This document shows, in pieces, positions 7,691 to 18,401 of a stretch of DNA of 57,862 bases. This DNA is from a virus. The position numbers were made by a program, and so were the translations under genes. The stretch is taken from IMG/VR virus record IMGVR_UViG_3300030108_003177, positions 1 through 57,862 of that record. The stretch is one strand, 5' to 3'. The notes beneath the pieces were generated by a model. That model searched no databases. It was not told the origin of the DNA and saw only the letters and a program-made list of their open reading frames with translations. Positions within the stretch are counted from its first letter, which is position 1, and the number at the start of each line of letters is the position of its first letter.

Positions 7691-10116
7691 TGAATAGAGC
7701 ATTATTACAAAGACAGATGTTTGCTAATGGCGGTAAAGTAATACCTGACGATGCAAAAGGTTTACAAGCTTTAGCAAAAGAACGTCCTGACGTTGTTAGA
7801 AAGATGGGTTTTCAAGCAATGCAGGAGGGCGGTTTAGCAGGTCTTATGTCACAACAGGACATGGCGGCTACACCTATGGGGTCACCACCAATGGATCAGC
7901 CACCGATGGCAGCACAACAGCAATTAGACCCAAACATTATAATGGGTGCTTTACAAACAGCATCCGAAACAACTGGAGATTTGGAACAAGCTCCTGACTT
8001 TCAATCTATGATGAATCAGTTTTCTGGTGAAGATAAGACAGAAGAAGAAAGAAGAGATGATTTGGCAAGTATAGTTGGACCAGAGGACGCGGCTCAAACA
8101 CCAGATAGTGTTTTAGCTTTGGTCACACCGGTAGTTCAACTTAGTATGGTAGAAGAAGGCATTGCACCGATGGCTCGCGACGCAATGGACACACCAGTAG
8201 AAGGCGATATGGCTGGCGGAATAATGAGCATGACGGGGGCTGGAAACGAACCACCCGAAAATTTTAAGTTAGGCGGTGAGGTTCGCCGCCGTGGAGACGA
8301 GGACCCAGTTTTAAAATTCGAAAATGCAGGGGTTGTACCTAACGTGGGTGGAATGTCTACTCCTGGTAATTTTGCAGCAGCACAAAATCAAAATATGCTT
8401 AGAAATCTTGCACTAAATCAACTTGCATTAAATAAAAGATTTGATCTGTTAAAAAATCAACCTACGGCAAACACTACTACTTTAGATGACGGTGCAGATT
8501 TGAAAAAAATATTTGAAAGTAGAAGAGGGATTTATAAAGACATACTTGGAGATACTGAAGAACAAAAAAGATTAACACAAGCTCAAATATTGTTTGACAT
8601 TGCCAATACAGCTTTAACTTATGCAGCTCCAATGCCCGGTGAGAAAAAAGGGTTATCTCCTGCTCAAAGATTAGCGATGGCGGCAACTACAACAAAACTG
8701 CCTCAAACCATAGCGGCAAGAGCAGCAAAACTTTCACAAGATAAACAAAAATTAGATTTAGCCGCTCTTACAGCCAGTGAAAGCATATTATCTGCAAAGA
8801 AAAAAGGGGATATTGAGCTTGCAAAAGCTCGGTTGACAAAAAATAAATTTAGAGAAGTCAAGCCTGCAAATATCATGAAAGATGGTAGGATTGTTGAACA
8901 AATAGATTTAAACTCGCCAATAGGCAGAAACAGGTTTAATAATTTACAACCGGGTGAAACTGTAGATAAACTAACAACAAAAAAGCTTGCTCCGAAATTA
9001 TTGGAGGTTCGTAGTAAAGATAAACCCTCAGTAATTGAAGATTTTGTTGACGTAAATGCAGAAGGTTTTAAACCTGAAAATTACAGCGATAAAATACTTA
9101 CTACCATTGGCCAATATGATGTAGAAAAAAGCGGTAGTTCATATAAACCCATGTCAATAACATTTCAGGGCGTAACAACGGTAGTTGATCAAAATTCACC
9201 AACAGGCCAAGAGGCTATAAAAAAAGCAAATAAACATAACGAAAACCCAAATAACAAAGATAAACCTAAATATGTGATGAGTACTTTGTCTTCTGAAAGA
9301 AGTGCAAAAGGCTTTTATGTTGAATATGACGATAACACAAGTGAATTAGTAACCAGTTTAGATGGCGGCAGGTCTTTTTATTCAAATAAGTTTGGTAATT
9401 ACTTACAGGGAACTTCAGGCAAAATCAAAAACTTTGCACCAATTAATGACAATGAAACATTTAAAATAATTAAAGCTGAAAAAGCAAGTAAAAAGGCCAA
9501 AATAAAATTAAAACAAATTGATGAAAGTTTAATTAAGGATCTTAATGCGAGTAATAATGAAAAGAAAGATTTAAGAGACGCTTTTGATTTAGTAAGAGAT
9601 GCAACAGGTCCTTACGCCCAAATTTATGCAGGATTAGATGCCTTAATCGGTGGTTTTGTACCAATTGACGGCGTAAGAAAGTTTTTTAAAGATGATGTCA
9701 AAGCTAGACTTTACGTCAAATCTATTGGAATACTTGGTCGTGCCGCTTTAGCTGTTAACCCAAGATTAGCAGTTGCTGACTTAGAACAAACTATGCAGTT
9801 GTTTCCAGACCCTAATAGGTTCATAGCTAACCCAGAAACAGAAGTTGAGAATTTAAGAAAAGTAAAAAGTATAGCTGTCAAACAACTAGTATTTTTAAAC
9901 AAAGCATTAGCTGAAGGTAATGTGCCTTCTGAAGAAATAGCACAAGTAAACTCTAAAATACTAGAAATAGAAAAACTTATTGATATACTTAACCCAGTAT
10001 CTTTAGATGGTAAAGCAACAGGTGCTGGAAAAGGTTTCAGTTATACACCTAAAAATCAAGGCGGTGGTTTAAGTTTTGAAGATAAATTTATTAAGAAAAA
10101 AACTGGTGGTAATTGA
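7687..10116 (+). CDS. Large virion protein, probable ejection component
   Basis: 809 aa. The first 240 residues are disordered, Met/Pro/Gln-rich and acidic, and contain three GG peptides (MFANGGKVIP, QEGGLAGLM, FKLGGEVRR). Residues about 245-400 are helical and Lys-rich. The middle has repeated short beta stretches. The C-terminal part (about 640-780) is a helical domain that includes DLVRDATGPYAQIYAGLDAL. No enzyme motif is evident. It starts on the overlap with the upstream gene and overlaps the 1902-aa gene by four bases, so it belongs to the same assembly set. Confidence 0.55.
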   Translation: MMNRALLQRQMFANGGKVIPDDAKGLQALAKERPDVVRKMGFQAMQEGGLAGLMSQQDMAATPMGSPPMDQPPMAAQQQLDPNIIMGALQTASETTGDLEQAPDFQSMMNQFSGEDKTEEERRDDLASIVGPEDAAQTPDSVLALVTPVVQLSMVEEGIAPMARDAMDTPVEGDMAGGIMSMTGAGNEPPENFKLGGEVRRRGDEDPVLKFENAGVVPNVGGMSTPGNFAAAQNQNMLRNLALNQLALNKRFDLLKNQPTANTTTLDDGADLKKIFESRRGIYKDILGDTEEQKRLTQAQILFDIANTALTYAAPMPGEKKGLSPAQRLAMAATTTKLPQTIAARAAKLSQDKQKLDLAALTASESILSAKKKGDIELAKARLTKNKFREVKPANIMKDGRIVEQIDLNSPIGRNRFNNLQPGETVDKLTTKKLAPKLLEVRSKDKPSVIEDFVDVNAEGFKPENYSDKILTTIGQYDVEKSGSSYKPMSITFQGVTTVVDQNSPTGQEAIKKANKHNENPNNKDKPKYVMSTLSSERSAKGFYVEYDDNTSELVTSLDGGRSFYSNKFGNYLQGTSGKIKNFAPINDNETFKIIKAEKASKKAKIKLKQIDESLIKDLNASNNEKKDLRDAFDLVRDATGPYAQIYAGLDALIGGFVPIDGVRKFFKDDVKARLYVKSIGILGRAALAVNPRLAVADLEQTMQLFPDPNRFIANPETEVENLRKVKSIAVKQLVFLNKALAEGNVPSEEIAQVNSKILEIEKLIDILNPVSLDGKATGAGKGFSYTPKNQGGGLSFEDKFIKKKTGGN

Positions 10117-13100
10117 TGGCTGAAACACCAAACATTGAACTAAATCCTGAGTTTTCTGATCAACTTGTTGATCCAGAACAACAGTTTCAAAAATTTAGAC
10201 CGATTGATATCTCTCAACAAGATGTTTTAAATTTTGCTGAGTATTATGCTGATCCTGATACAGTCAAAAAATTTGGTAGTGCGGATACTGCATTAGCTGA
10301 AAGCGTTTTAAGAGCAGCTTCAGTTAATTATAATATTCCTAATTTAACCTTAGAAAGTGTGAAAAGAGGTGACTCTGGATTTCAAAAGTTCCTTGAAAAA
10401 GAAGGAATTAGTACAATGTTTGGCAAAAGCATTTACCCTAAAACTGATCGGGATGTTTTAGATTTATTTTCTACCGTAGACGTAGCAAACAATCCTGTAA
10501 TTGAAGGTTTACTTGAGCAAGGCCCCGAATCACTTGGGTTTTCTGGTGGGTTTTTTCTTGGCTCGAAAACTTTTTTTACAAAAGCTCCACCAACTATGGG
10601 TGTTAGGGGCCGTATTTTCGGTGCTTTGGGAGCAGGTGTTACTACAGGTTTGATTACATCAGGTATAGCAAATTATGCCGATGATTTACTTACTGGTCCA
10701 GAAATAATTGTTCCTCCAAGCCAAAGACCATACTACGAAGGTGGCAAGGCTTTAGCTGATTTTTTATCTTTCATGCCTCTACCTTATCTTGTAAAGCCCG
10801 GTGCACAACTTGGGGCGGTTCATCTTGTTGAAAACATAAGAAGAAGAGCTGATTTAATTGAAAATAGTGGTATTACATTTACTGCGGATAAAAGTAAATT
10901 TTTAAAAGATTTACAAGCTTTTCAAAAAAGAGGCAAAGTCCCTTTTACTTTACGTTTATCCAAAGGTATTGATACCTTGTTCGCATCAAGTATTAAACCT
11001 TTTCAGACAAATCCTATCAGGTCAGGAATAACTGAGTTTGGAGCAGGCAGTGGAGCTGCTTTCGCTAGAATTATCTCAGAGCAAGAAAATCCAGGTGAGT
11101 TTTTTCCAGCTTTTGGTGCAGAAGTAGCAGGCGGTGTAGGAGCAGGTTTAGTTACGTCTATTGGTACAAATTTAATAGTTTACCCATCCTACAGAATTTT
11201 AGCTGGTGCATTACCTGTTATAAAAAATATATTTACCAAAGGTAGACTATCTGACAAACCTACAGGTGAAGCTGCCTCTGACTTTTTTACTGGCAAAACA
11301 GGCCCTGGTAAAGTTTTTAAGACTTTTAGAGAAAGAACTGCGGTCAAAGATTTAATTGAAAAAATTGAAATTTTTGGTGAAGACCCTAACCAAATCATTG
11401 CAAAACTAGAAGCAGATTACGAAACACCTGAAGCATATGCTAATAGTAATATTAAAATCGCTTATGACAAATTATCTGAGTTAGCTCAAACGTCCGCTGC
11501 TTTCAAAGCTGATAGTCCAGTTTTAATGTTAATAGAATCAACCTTAGCTAATAAATATGACCATTTAAGTAGTATGAAAAAACAACAACTAATGGACGCT
11601 CAAAAAGGTTTAATTGATTTGTTAACAATATTAAAAGGATCAGGAGATGATGAGGCTTTACTTGTAGCTAGTCAAATTGAGGATGAGATACTTAAAGATA
11701 ACATACAAACTAATCTTGATTATGGTATTGGTGAGATACTGACTGCGTTTAACAAACTTAGAGGTTCTGTAGCTAAAGATGAGAACACTACTCAAGTTTT
11801 ATCACGAAGATTGTTTTCTTTTATTGATGACAGCATGGACAAAGCTAGGACAAAAGAACGTGAACTTTATGAAAACATACCTAATTTTAGCATCAGTATT
11901 TTAAATGATGAAAATTCTAATTTCTTAAAAGCAATGAAAGATAAGGACATCATTCCGCAAAATCCAACAGGAAAAAATATCATTTACAAAAAATTTGAAA
12001 AAAATACAGGTGTTTTTGGTTTTGAGCAAAGAGTTAGAAAAGCACTTGGCCTTGAAACAGACGATACTATTGTCGCAACGCCTAGCACAACAGACAAAAG
12101 ATTACTTCAACTACAAGAACAAGCGGCTAACTTTTCTGCTGATACAAAAAGTAAATATAAAGAATTGTTAGAAAATATTGAAGATCCAATTAAAGTAGCA
12201 GAAATACTCGAAATAGGAGATATGAAAAAGATTGCTCAGTTAGAAGATAAATTAGGGGGTATCGTTGTTGCATTTGACAAAACTTTAGGCGGAAAAAATG
12301 TAAATAGACTATCAAATCATTTAGAATTTATTTATGACCAAGTTGGTATTCCTAGAGAGGGTGCTGAAGGAGGAGAAGAGACAACAGGGTTACTTAGAAA
12401 AGCACTTGCTTATTTGAAAGGTAGACCTCCAACAAAAACTGATAAAAAGGGGCTTAGTAGAGATGACGCTTCTCGACGTACAAAACAAGAAAATGAAGAT
12501 GAAAGGCTTCACAAAGAAGCAATAAAGTATATAGAAACTGAAATTGATATTTCATTGTTACAAGAGGGTAGAGGTGCTGATTACACTTTTAATCCTAATA
12601 TTTCAAATGCAGAAAATTTACAAAACTTAACTGAAGTTTTAATGAGGCAAACTCTGGACTCTAAAGACAAGGCAGGCAGAGATAAGGCAAGGACTTTGAA
12701 CCTTTATGCCAAAAAATTAATTGAAATACAAAATAGAAAAGATATTGTAGATCAATCTTCTGCAAGAACTTTAGATACTGGAGCTGGGTTAGACGAAGTG
12801 CCTCCATTAACTCTTGATGAACTAAGAGACATGAGAACTTTCTTGTACAATGAGGCAAGAGTATTGAAAAAGGCTGGGGATTTTGACGGCCACAGACGAT
12901 TAAATTATCTCGCAGATGCTTTGAGGAAAGATATATTATCCTTAGTAAATGATCCAAATGCAGCTGAGTTTGCCGCTCAACTTAATGCAGCAAACAAATA
13001 TTCCAAGGCCCTTAATGATGTCTTTACAAGAACTGCTATAGGTCAAAAAGTATTTAAAACAAATAGAACAGGAGAACTAACTACTCCTCCTGAACTTTTA

Positions 13101-15821
13101 TACACCGAGCTTCAAGGCTTTAACGATGCAGCAGCTTTACGATACAAAGAGATTGAAAACGTGCACACATTTTTAAAAGATGAAGGTCTTTTAAAAGATA
13201 ATGAAGAATGGACAAGTACACCAACATATCAAACAGTTTTATATGGATTGCTTAGAAACGATCCACGAATCACGGGCCTGTTTTCAGAAAAAAATATACG
13301 AAAAAATATTGATGACCCAAGCAGTGAAATTTCAATACCAAGAATTAACGAAACCACTGCAAAAAAATTGTTAAATGATCCTAAAGCACAAGAAATACTT
13401 AATGCTTTTCCAGCAATCAGAAACGATTTACAAAACTCAATTAGAAAAGAAAACCTTTTCCGAGGATTGTTAGACGAAAATAGCGTTATGATAAAAAGAG
13501 CGAAAGATAAACACGCTTTTGCTTCTCTTCACAATTTTGAAAGTCCTGAAAAATTAATTGCTATAAATTTAAATTCTGACGAACCTATAAAAAATTTAAA
13601 TAATTTAATAGCTGACATAAAAAATTTTGGTAAGAAAATAATTAAAGACCCTTTAGATAAAGACAGTGCAACTGTGACTGGAGCTACGGGAGAGGTGCCT
13701 GTAAATAAGTTTACTAAAGTGGTTACTACTTCCGATGGCGTTCAAAGAGAAATGATTGAAGAAGTCAACGTATCAAGTATGTTGAGGGGACTAAGAGAAT
13801 CTATATTAGGTCATGTTCTTACCAAATCAGGACTTGAAAGCACTGGTCCTTTTAATCCAGCTAAAGCTTATGAAATGTTGTTTCAACCGATAAAGGGTGT
13901 TGGCGGGAGAAGACGTCAATCTTTAGCTACATGGATGAGATCTAACAAGTTAATAACAGATACTGAACTTAAAACTTTTGAAAAAGTTTTAGGTAATATG
14001 CAAAAAATACAATCACAACAAGCGTCAGGCGAAATAGATATATCCACGGCTGAAAATGCTTTTTTTCAATTTACTACTAGAGTTGCAGGTGCTACAGCAG
14101 GTCAAAGTTTTCAAAGATTTATGTTTCCAGCATCATCTGCGGGAGGGTTGATTGCAGAGTCATCAGGTTCTAAATTATTTCAAAAATTTTTATTAGCTAT
14201 ACCTGAGGCTGCAAGACAAGATACAATGTTAGAGGTTATGAAAGATCCAACCTATCTAGCTCAATTAATGAGAGATGTAAGAGACGAAAAAGTCGCACTA
14301 AGTGTTATTGATTTTATGAAAAGAAAGTTAAAAGAAGCATCGATCATAGCAGTAACAGGTTCAGTCAGAAGAACAGCCCCAGCTGCTAAAGAAGAAGATC
14401 TCACAGATATAATTAAAGAGGATCAAAGAGATAGAGACATTGATAAATCAGCTTCTGTTGTTTTGCCACAAGAGGGGTCTCCCACCACCCAAGTAGCAAG
14501 TCGACTAAATAGGGGAATGAAGACCCCCATCGCGGCTAACGTGGGGTCACCCCCACCAGCCGCGTCTATTAATAGAAACAGGTTTGCATCGTTGTTTCCA
14601 AACGATCCCATATCAGGATTAATTAACGCTCAACAACAAGGCACGACACAATTTATGAAATATGGCGGTATGGCCGGCAATCCTTCATATGACATGGGAC
14701 TTGAGACAGATTTTACAGCCCAACAAGCTATACAATCTGCTCTTGAAAATACTACGACAAGAGATGATGATCAGGACACCTCAAATTTAACAAGGACAAC
14801 TTTACCAAGTACTTTAACTAAAAATAGAGGTAATAAATTTACTGGCATTACATCTATAAATCTTCCCGGTTATGCAAATACAATTGTTAATGAGCTGAAG
14901 GATTTTGTAACAGGTAAAAAAGGCTTCCAACCGTTTTTTGAACAATTACCGGGCGGAGGGTTTAATCTTGGAGCTAAAATACCAATGAATTTTTTTGCTG
15001 ATGGTGGGTTTGTTGATGACTCAGAGATAGGAATGAAAGATGATTCCCAACTGACACAAGCTGATATTGATACAATCAACCAAAGTGATAGTGTAGACTT
15101 TGATGCCTATGCTTCTGAATTTGATCCAGTGGGTATAGCACAAATCATAGCTGAACCAAAAGTTGGTCTCAATAGATCAAATATTATAGGTATGACTGAT
15201 AGACAAGGTAGAGATATTTATAGTCCTAAATATGCACAAGCTTTAAATATTACTAGAAATTTATTGCCGGGCAACACTGTAGAACGGGGCTCTAATTTAA
15301 CTAGAAATCAAAACTTTTTTTCTGGTCCAAGAGATTTAGCAAGGCCACAAAATCTGATACCATCGGTCCCAGGTGCTTTAGATATGAGAGCTGGGTTCGG
15401 TTATGAAAGACCAATGTATTTTTCAGGTACTGAAAGATTTTTACAAGAAACGGCTCCTAATTTAGTAAGACAAGCAATGGATATGGGCATCATGGGTTTA
15501 GTTAGAAAAGCTGGAGATTACTTTAGCGGTAATTTTAGTAAACTATTTGGAGGTGATGAAGAGATCACGCCAGAAAAAATAAAAATGGGAGATCAGAAAT
15601 ATACAAATCCAATTCAAACTAAGGGCCTAACAGAGATTCCTTTAAATGAATATCTATTCACTCGTTCAGGAATGAGACCTAGAACTCTTTTTGATTTAAC
15701 AGATCCAGCGTTTGATATAAAAGATTTTCGACCCGGTGGAGCTTACGATCAACGCGAGAATTTTAGAATAGAGGTGTTGCCTGATGGTAGCCAAGTTGTA
15801 AGATCAATAGGTAATGTATAG
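10113..15821 (+). CDS. Giant internal virion protein (1902 aa)
   Basis: The largest gene of the genome. Residues about 140-200 are hydrophobic and Gly-rich (GFSGGFFLGSKTFF, GVTTGLITSGIANYADD), followed by a long helical, charged middle (about 380-1480). The last 400 residues are disordered and carry MKYGGMAGNPSYDMG and FFADGGFVDDSEIG. The size, position between another ejection-type gene and the endolysin, and helical build resemble the giant channel proteins of podoviruses (T7 gp16 role). I see no clear lytic transglycosylase or polymerase motif. The start follows GGTGGTAATTG and overlaps the previous stop. Confidence 0.6.
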   Translation: MMAETPNIELNPEFSDQLVDPEQQFQKFRPIDISQQDVLNFAEYYADPDTVKKFGSADTALAESVLRAASVNYNIPNLTLESVKRGDSGFQKFLEKEGISTMFGKSIYPKTDRDVLDLFSTVDVANNPVIEGLLEQGPESLGFSGGFFLGSKTFFTKAPPTMGVRGRIFGALGAGVTTGLITSGIANYADDLLTGPEIIVPPSQRPYYEGGKALADFLSFMPLPYLVKPGAQLGAVHLVENIRRRADLIENSGITFTADKSKFLKDLQAFQKRGKVPFTLRLSKGIDTLFASSIKPFQTNPIRSGITEFGAGSGAAFARIISEQENPGEFFPAFGAEVAGGVGAGLVTSIGTNLIVYPSYRILAGALPVIKNIFTKGRLSDKPTGEAASDFFTGKTGPGKVFKTFRERTAVKDLIEKIEIFGEDPNQIIAKLEADYETPEAYANSNIKIAYDKLSELAQTSAAFKADSPVLMLIESTLANKYDHLSSMKKQQLMDAQKGLIDLLTILKGSGDDEALLVASQIEDEILKDNIQTNLDYGIGEILTAFNKLRGSVAKDENTTQVLSRRLFSFIDDSMDKARTKERELYENIPNFSISILNDENSNFLKAMKDKDIIPQNPTGKNIIYKKFEKNTGVFGFEQRVRKALGLETDDTIVATPSTTDKRLLQLQEQAANFSADTKSKYKELLENIEDPIKVAEILEIGDMKKIAQLEDKLGGIVVAFDKTLGGKNVNRLSNHLEFIYDQVGIPREGAEGGEETTGLLRKALAYLKGRPPTKTDKKGLSRDDASRRTKQENEDERLHKEAIKYIETEIDISLLQEGRGADYTFNPNISNAENLQNLTEVLMRQTLDSKDKAGRDKARTLNLYAKKLIEIQNRKDIVDQSSARTLDTGAGLDEVPPLTLDELRDMRTFLYNEARVLKKAGDFDGHRRLNYLADALRKDILSLVNDPNAAEFAAQLNAANKYSKALNDVFTRTAIGQKVFKTNRTGELTTPPELLYTELQGFNDAAALRYKEIENVHTFLKDEGLLKDNEEWTSTPTYQTVLYGLLRNDPRITGLFSEKNIRKNIDDPSSEISIPRINETTAKKLLNDPKAQEILNAFPAIRNDLQNSIRKENLFRGLLDENSVMIKRAKDKHAFASLHNFESPEKLIAINLNSDEPIKNLNNLIADIKNFGKKIIKDPLDKDSATVTGATGEVPVNKFTKVVTTSDGVQREMIEEVNVSSMLRGLRESILGHVLTKSGLESTGPFNPAKAYEMLFQPIKGVGGRRRQSLATWMRSNKLITDTELKTFEKVLGNMQKIQSQQASGEIDISTAENAFFQFTTRVAGATAGQSFQRFMFPASSAGGLIAESSGSKLFQKFLLAIPEAARQDTMLEVMKDPTYLAQLMRDVRDEKVALSVIDFMKRKLKEASIIAVTGSVRRTAPAAKEEDLTDIIKEDQRDRDIDKSASVVLPQEGSPTTQVASRLNRGMKTPIAANVGSPPPAASINRNRFASLFPNDPISGLINAQQQGTTQFMKYGGMAGNPSYDMGLETDFTAQQAIQSALENTTTRDDDQDTSNLTRTTLPSTLTKNRGNKFTGITSINLPGYANTIVNELKDFVTGKKGFQPFFEQLPGGGFNLGAKIPMNFFADGGFVDDSEIGMKDDSQLTQADIDTINQSDSVDFDAYASEFDPVGIAQIIAEPKVGLNRSNIIGMTDRQGRDIYSPKYAQALNITRNLLPGNTVERGSNLTRNQNFFSGPRDLARPQNLIPSVPGALDMRAGFGYERPMYFSGTERFLQETAPNLVRQAMDMGIMGLVRKAGDYFSGNFSKLFGGDEEITPEKIKMGDQKYTNPIQTKGLTEIPLNEYLFTRSGMRPRTLFDLTDPAFDIKDFRPGGAYDQRENFRIEVLPDGSQVVRSIGNV

Positions 15822-15830
15822 GAATTTAAC

Positions 15831-16289
15831 ATGAAACTTACAGAAAATTTTAGTTTAGCTGAACTGACAAAGTCTCAGACAGCTGAACGCAAAGGCATAC
15901 CAAACACGCCTACAAAACTACAAGAACAATCACTCAAGCTTATAGCTGAGAAAATACTACAGCCAGTACGCGATCACTACGACATACCTTTCACACCAAG
16001 TTCAGGTTTCCGTAGTCCTGAGCTGTGTATAGCGGTAGGGTCATCTGCAAAAAGTCAGCATTGCTGCAAAGTTAAAGGCGAGGCTGCGGTGGACTTTGAG
16101 GTTCCAGGTGTATCTAATATGGATCTAGCTGTATGGGTCAGTGAGAACTTAGACTTCGATCAGCTGATTTTAGAGTGCTACACAGGCGGTAACACAGGCT
16201 GGGTGCATTGCTCCATAGCAGAAACACCAAGAAAGCAACTGCTTACCTACGACAAGGCTAACGGCTACAGGCAAGGTTTAATAGGTTAA
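15831..16289 (+). CDS. Endolysin, M15-type D-Ala-D-Ala peptidase
   Basis: 152 aa. The sequence matches the peptidase M15 fold used by phage endolysins to cut peptidoglycan cross-links. TPSSGFRSPEL at 55-65 leads into the zinc site, with H77 and D88 in SQHCCKVKGEAAVDFEV and H126 in GWVHCS. There is no signal peptide, so release would depend on a holin. Holin-like candidates are encoded at 45420, 45931 and 51733. It follows the ejection genes by nine bases and meets the - strand helicase tail to tail, with a three-base overlap of the two stop codons. Confidence 0.85.
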   Translation: MKLTENFSLAELTKSQTAERKGIPNTPTKLQEQSLKLIAEKILQPVRDHYDIPFTPSSGFRSPELCIAVGSSAKSQHCCKVKGEAAVDFEVPGVSNMDLAVWVSENLDFDQLILECYTGGNTGWVHCSIAETPRKQLLTYDKANGYRQGLIG

Positions 16290-17737
16290 GCAAGCCAGTT
16301 CTTCGTATCTTCTTTTAATACTTGGTCTGCAAGATTAATCTTATTACGCAACGCTTCGACGATCTTCTCATCTATGGTGCCCGGTGATATAAGGTCTACA
16401 TACGTTACAGACTTCTTTTGTCCTATTCTATGTGCCCTATCTTCAGACTGCAACCGGCTCTCTAAATCATAGCTGTTACTATAATATACAACGGTAGACG
16501 CCTGATTAAGTGTAATACCATAACCACCAGTCTTAGGCTGACCTACAAAAAACCGTAGCGAACTATCAGGATCTTCAAACCTCTGTACTATATCTTGTCT
16601 GTCATCCTGTTTAGTCTCACCATAGTATGTGGCTACACTATCTTTACCATATACTTCAGACAGTCTTCTTTTAATCTCAGCTATACCGTAGACATAGTTA
16701 CACCATATGATAACCTTACCGCTTGTCTCTTCTATAATGTTCATTAGCTCATCTAATCTACGGTTATCTAATACCTCTAGACGGCCCTCGTCACTTTCAA
16801 GATAGCCACAACATATCTGCTGTAATCTCATGAGCTGGGTTAGAATACTAGCTGTCGTGGCAAGCTCGCCTTTAGACAGTCTAGCTAGTGCGAATCGCCG
16901 CATTTCCTCATAAACCTTGGCTTGTTGTGCTGTGAGTTCTACGTTTCTTCTTATGTATATTTTATCAGGTAAGTCCAAACAATCCTTCTTTAGTGTACGA
17001 GCTGAAAAGCTGACAAGCTTAGCATTAAGCTCATCCAGTCTTCTGTATCCTACTATATCATTGAAGCTACGACCACCAAATGTTTTACGCTGTATGATGG
17101 CGTATCTGTTTTGAAATGTAAAATAAGATGACTGACCCAAGGCTTGCGGATCAAGGAACTGACATTGAGAAAACAAATCCATAGGTGACTTAGTCACAGG
17201 CGATCCTGTCAGTATACGTTTGTACTTAGCAAACTTACCCAGCTGCACTAGGTTCTTGGTACGCATGGCTTTTCTATTCTTAACAGTGGTGCTCTCATCA
17301 ATAACCATAATGTTGTCAGGGTTTTGTTTCAGGAAAAAGTATGCAGCCTTTTTACCACGCAAGGTGCTGAATGCTTCTACGTTTATAATAAAGAACTTAA
17401 CGCCAGCCATGATCTCAAACACAACTTTGTTCATATCGTCTTGAAAAGCTTTGGACTTGGACGGTTGCCAACGGACCACGAATCGTTCAAATTCATCAGG
17501 TAAATGGTTTGGTATCTCCTGTTTGACCCAGTTATCATACACGCCTTTCGGTGCAACGATCATAGCTGAATCGATCTCGCCCTCTAATTTTAACTTACCT
17601 ATTGTATCAATAATTACTTTTGATTTACCTAGTCCCATCTCCATAAACAGGGCGTAATACTTACGTTTCCAACTTAAATCTAATATTTCTTCCTGATGTC
17701 TGAATGGTTTTGTTTTAAATAAATATGGCATTTTCAT
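16286..17737 (-). CDS. SNF2-family DEAD-like helicase
   Basis: 483 aa, a superfamily 2 ATPase of SNF2 type. Visible motifs: Walker A MGLGKSK at 34-40, motif II IDEST at 146-150, motif III LTGSP at 176-180, and motif VI EDRAHRIGQKKS near residue 440. It covers only the two-lobed motor, without extra DNA-binding domains. It is one of only two convincing genes on the - strand and is divergent from the replication operon starting at 17832, with a putative operator between them. In phages such motors are linked to replication or recombination. The exact job here is unknown. Confidence 0.9.
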   Translation of the reverse strand: MKMPYLFKTKPFRHQEEILDLSWKRKYYALFMEMGLGKSKVIIDTIGKLKLEGEIDSAMIVAPKGVYDNWVKQEIPNHLPDEFERFVVRWQPSKSKAFQDDMNKVVFEIMAGVKFFIINVEAFSTLRGKKAAYFFLKQNPDNIMVIDESTTVKNRKAMRTKNLVQLGKFAKYKRILTGSPVTKSPMDLFSQCQFLDPQALGQSSYFTFQNRYAIIQRKTFGGRSFNDIVGYRRLDELNAKLVSFSARTLKKDCLDLPDKIYIRRNVELTAQQAKVYEEMRRFALARLSKGELATTASILTQLMRLQQICCGYLESDEGRLEVLDNRRLDELMNIIEETSGKVIIWCNYVYGIAEIKRRLSEVYGKDSVATYYGETKQDDRQDIVQRFEDPDSSLRFFVGQPKTGGYGITLNQASTVVYYSNSYDLESRLQSEDRAHRIGQKKSVTYVDLISPGTIDEKIVEALRNKINLADQVLKEDTKNWLA

Positions 17738-17747
17738 GATAACTCCC

Positions 17748-17776
17748 TTGACAATATATTATATAACGCATATCTT
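17748..17776 (+). promoter_or_regulatory. Putative sigma70 promoter of replication operon
   Basis: TTGACA at 17748..17753, a 17-base spacer, then TATCTT at 17771..17776, in the divergent region between the SNF2 gene and the gene at 17832. The -35 is perfect and the -10 matches 4 of 6 bases. The predicted start near 17783 leaves a leader of about 50 bases ending in CGGAG. Confidence 0.55.
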
Positions 17777-17785
17777 CTTATATGC
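17768..17785. promoter_or_regulatory. Inverted-repeat candidate operator
   Basis: GCATAT, six bases (CTTCTT), then ATATGC: a perfect 6-bp inverted repeat that covers the -10 box of the replication promoter. A protein bound here could control both divergent units. It contains the CGCATA core seen at several other control sites of this genome. Confidence 0.4.
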
Positions 17786-17831
17786 AAGTCAATAATAACG
17801 ACTTTTAATCACGAACAACGGAGATTTGAAC

Positions 17832-18401
17832 ATGAGTGATTTATTAAGACAGGTAGAAGCTGACGCTACTAGTGCAGATTCTATCAGTGATGTTAGCACA
17901 GATAAGCTGAAAAGCGTAGCTGACATTGCACATAAGATAGCCTTAAAAGAAGACGAGGTCTCACAGCTTGAGGATAAACTCAAGACTGCGAAAAAAGAAC
18001 TTCTTGCCTTAACTGATGAAGATATGCCTTTGTTGATGGAAGAGATCAACTTAGAAAGTTTTACTTTATCAGATGGCTCTAAGGTCGAGATTGTGCCTAC
18101 CTATGGTGGGTCAATTAAAGTAGCTGATCGCCCACAAGCACATGATTGGCTGCGAGGCAATGGCTTTGGTGATTTAATTAAATCATCTGTAGCGGCTGAG
18201 TTCGGTATGGGTGAAGACAACATCGCCAAAGATTTCTATGAAGCTGCTTTGTCACGAGGATTTACTGTCGATAAGAAAGAAATCGTACACAGCAGTACAC
18301 TTAAATCTTGGATAAGAGAACAAACTGAAGCCGGTCAAGAGATACCGCCAGTGTTTGGTGCGTGGACAGGCCGTAGAGCTAAAATTATGAAAGGAAAGTA
18401 A
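17832..18401 (+). CDS. Conserved phage protein, first gene of replication operon
   Basis: 189 aa from the ATG at 17832, which has CGGAG eight bases upstream. An in-frame TTG two codons earlier is less likely. Residues 25-70 form a charged coiled coil (HKIALKEDEVSQLEDKLK). The C-terminal half is compact and ends in a basic WTGRRAKIMKGK. I do not recognise a named family. Position directly before the SSB-like candidate and primase suggests a replication or recombination accessory factor. Confidence 0.6.
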   Translation: MSDLLRQVEADATSADSISDVSTDKLKSVADIAHKIALKEDEVSQLEDKLKTAKKELLALTDEDMPLLMEEINLESFTLSDGSKVEIVPTYGGSIKVADRPQAHDWLRGNGFGDLIKSSVAAEFGMGEDNIAKDFYEAALSRGFTVDKKEIVHSSTLKSWIREQTEAGQEIPPVFGAWTGRRAKIMKGK

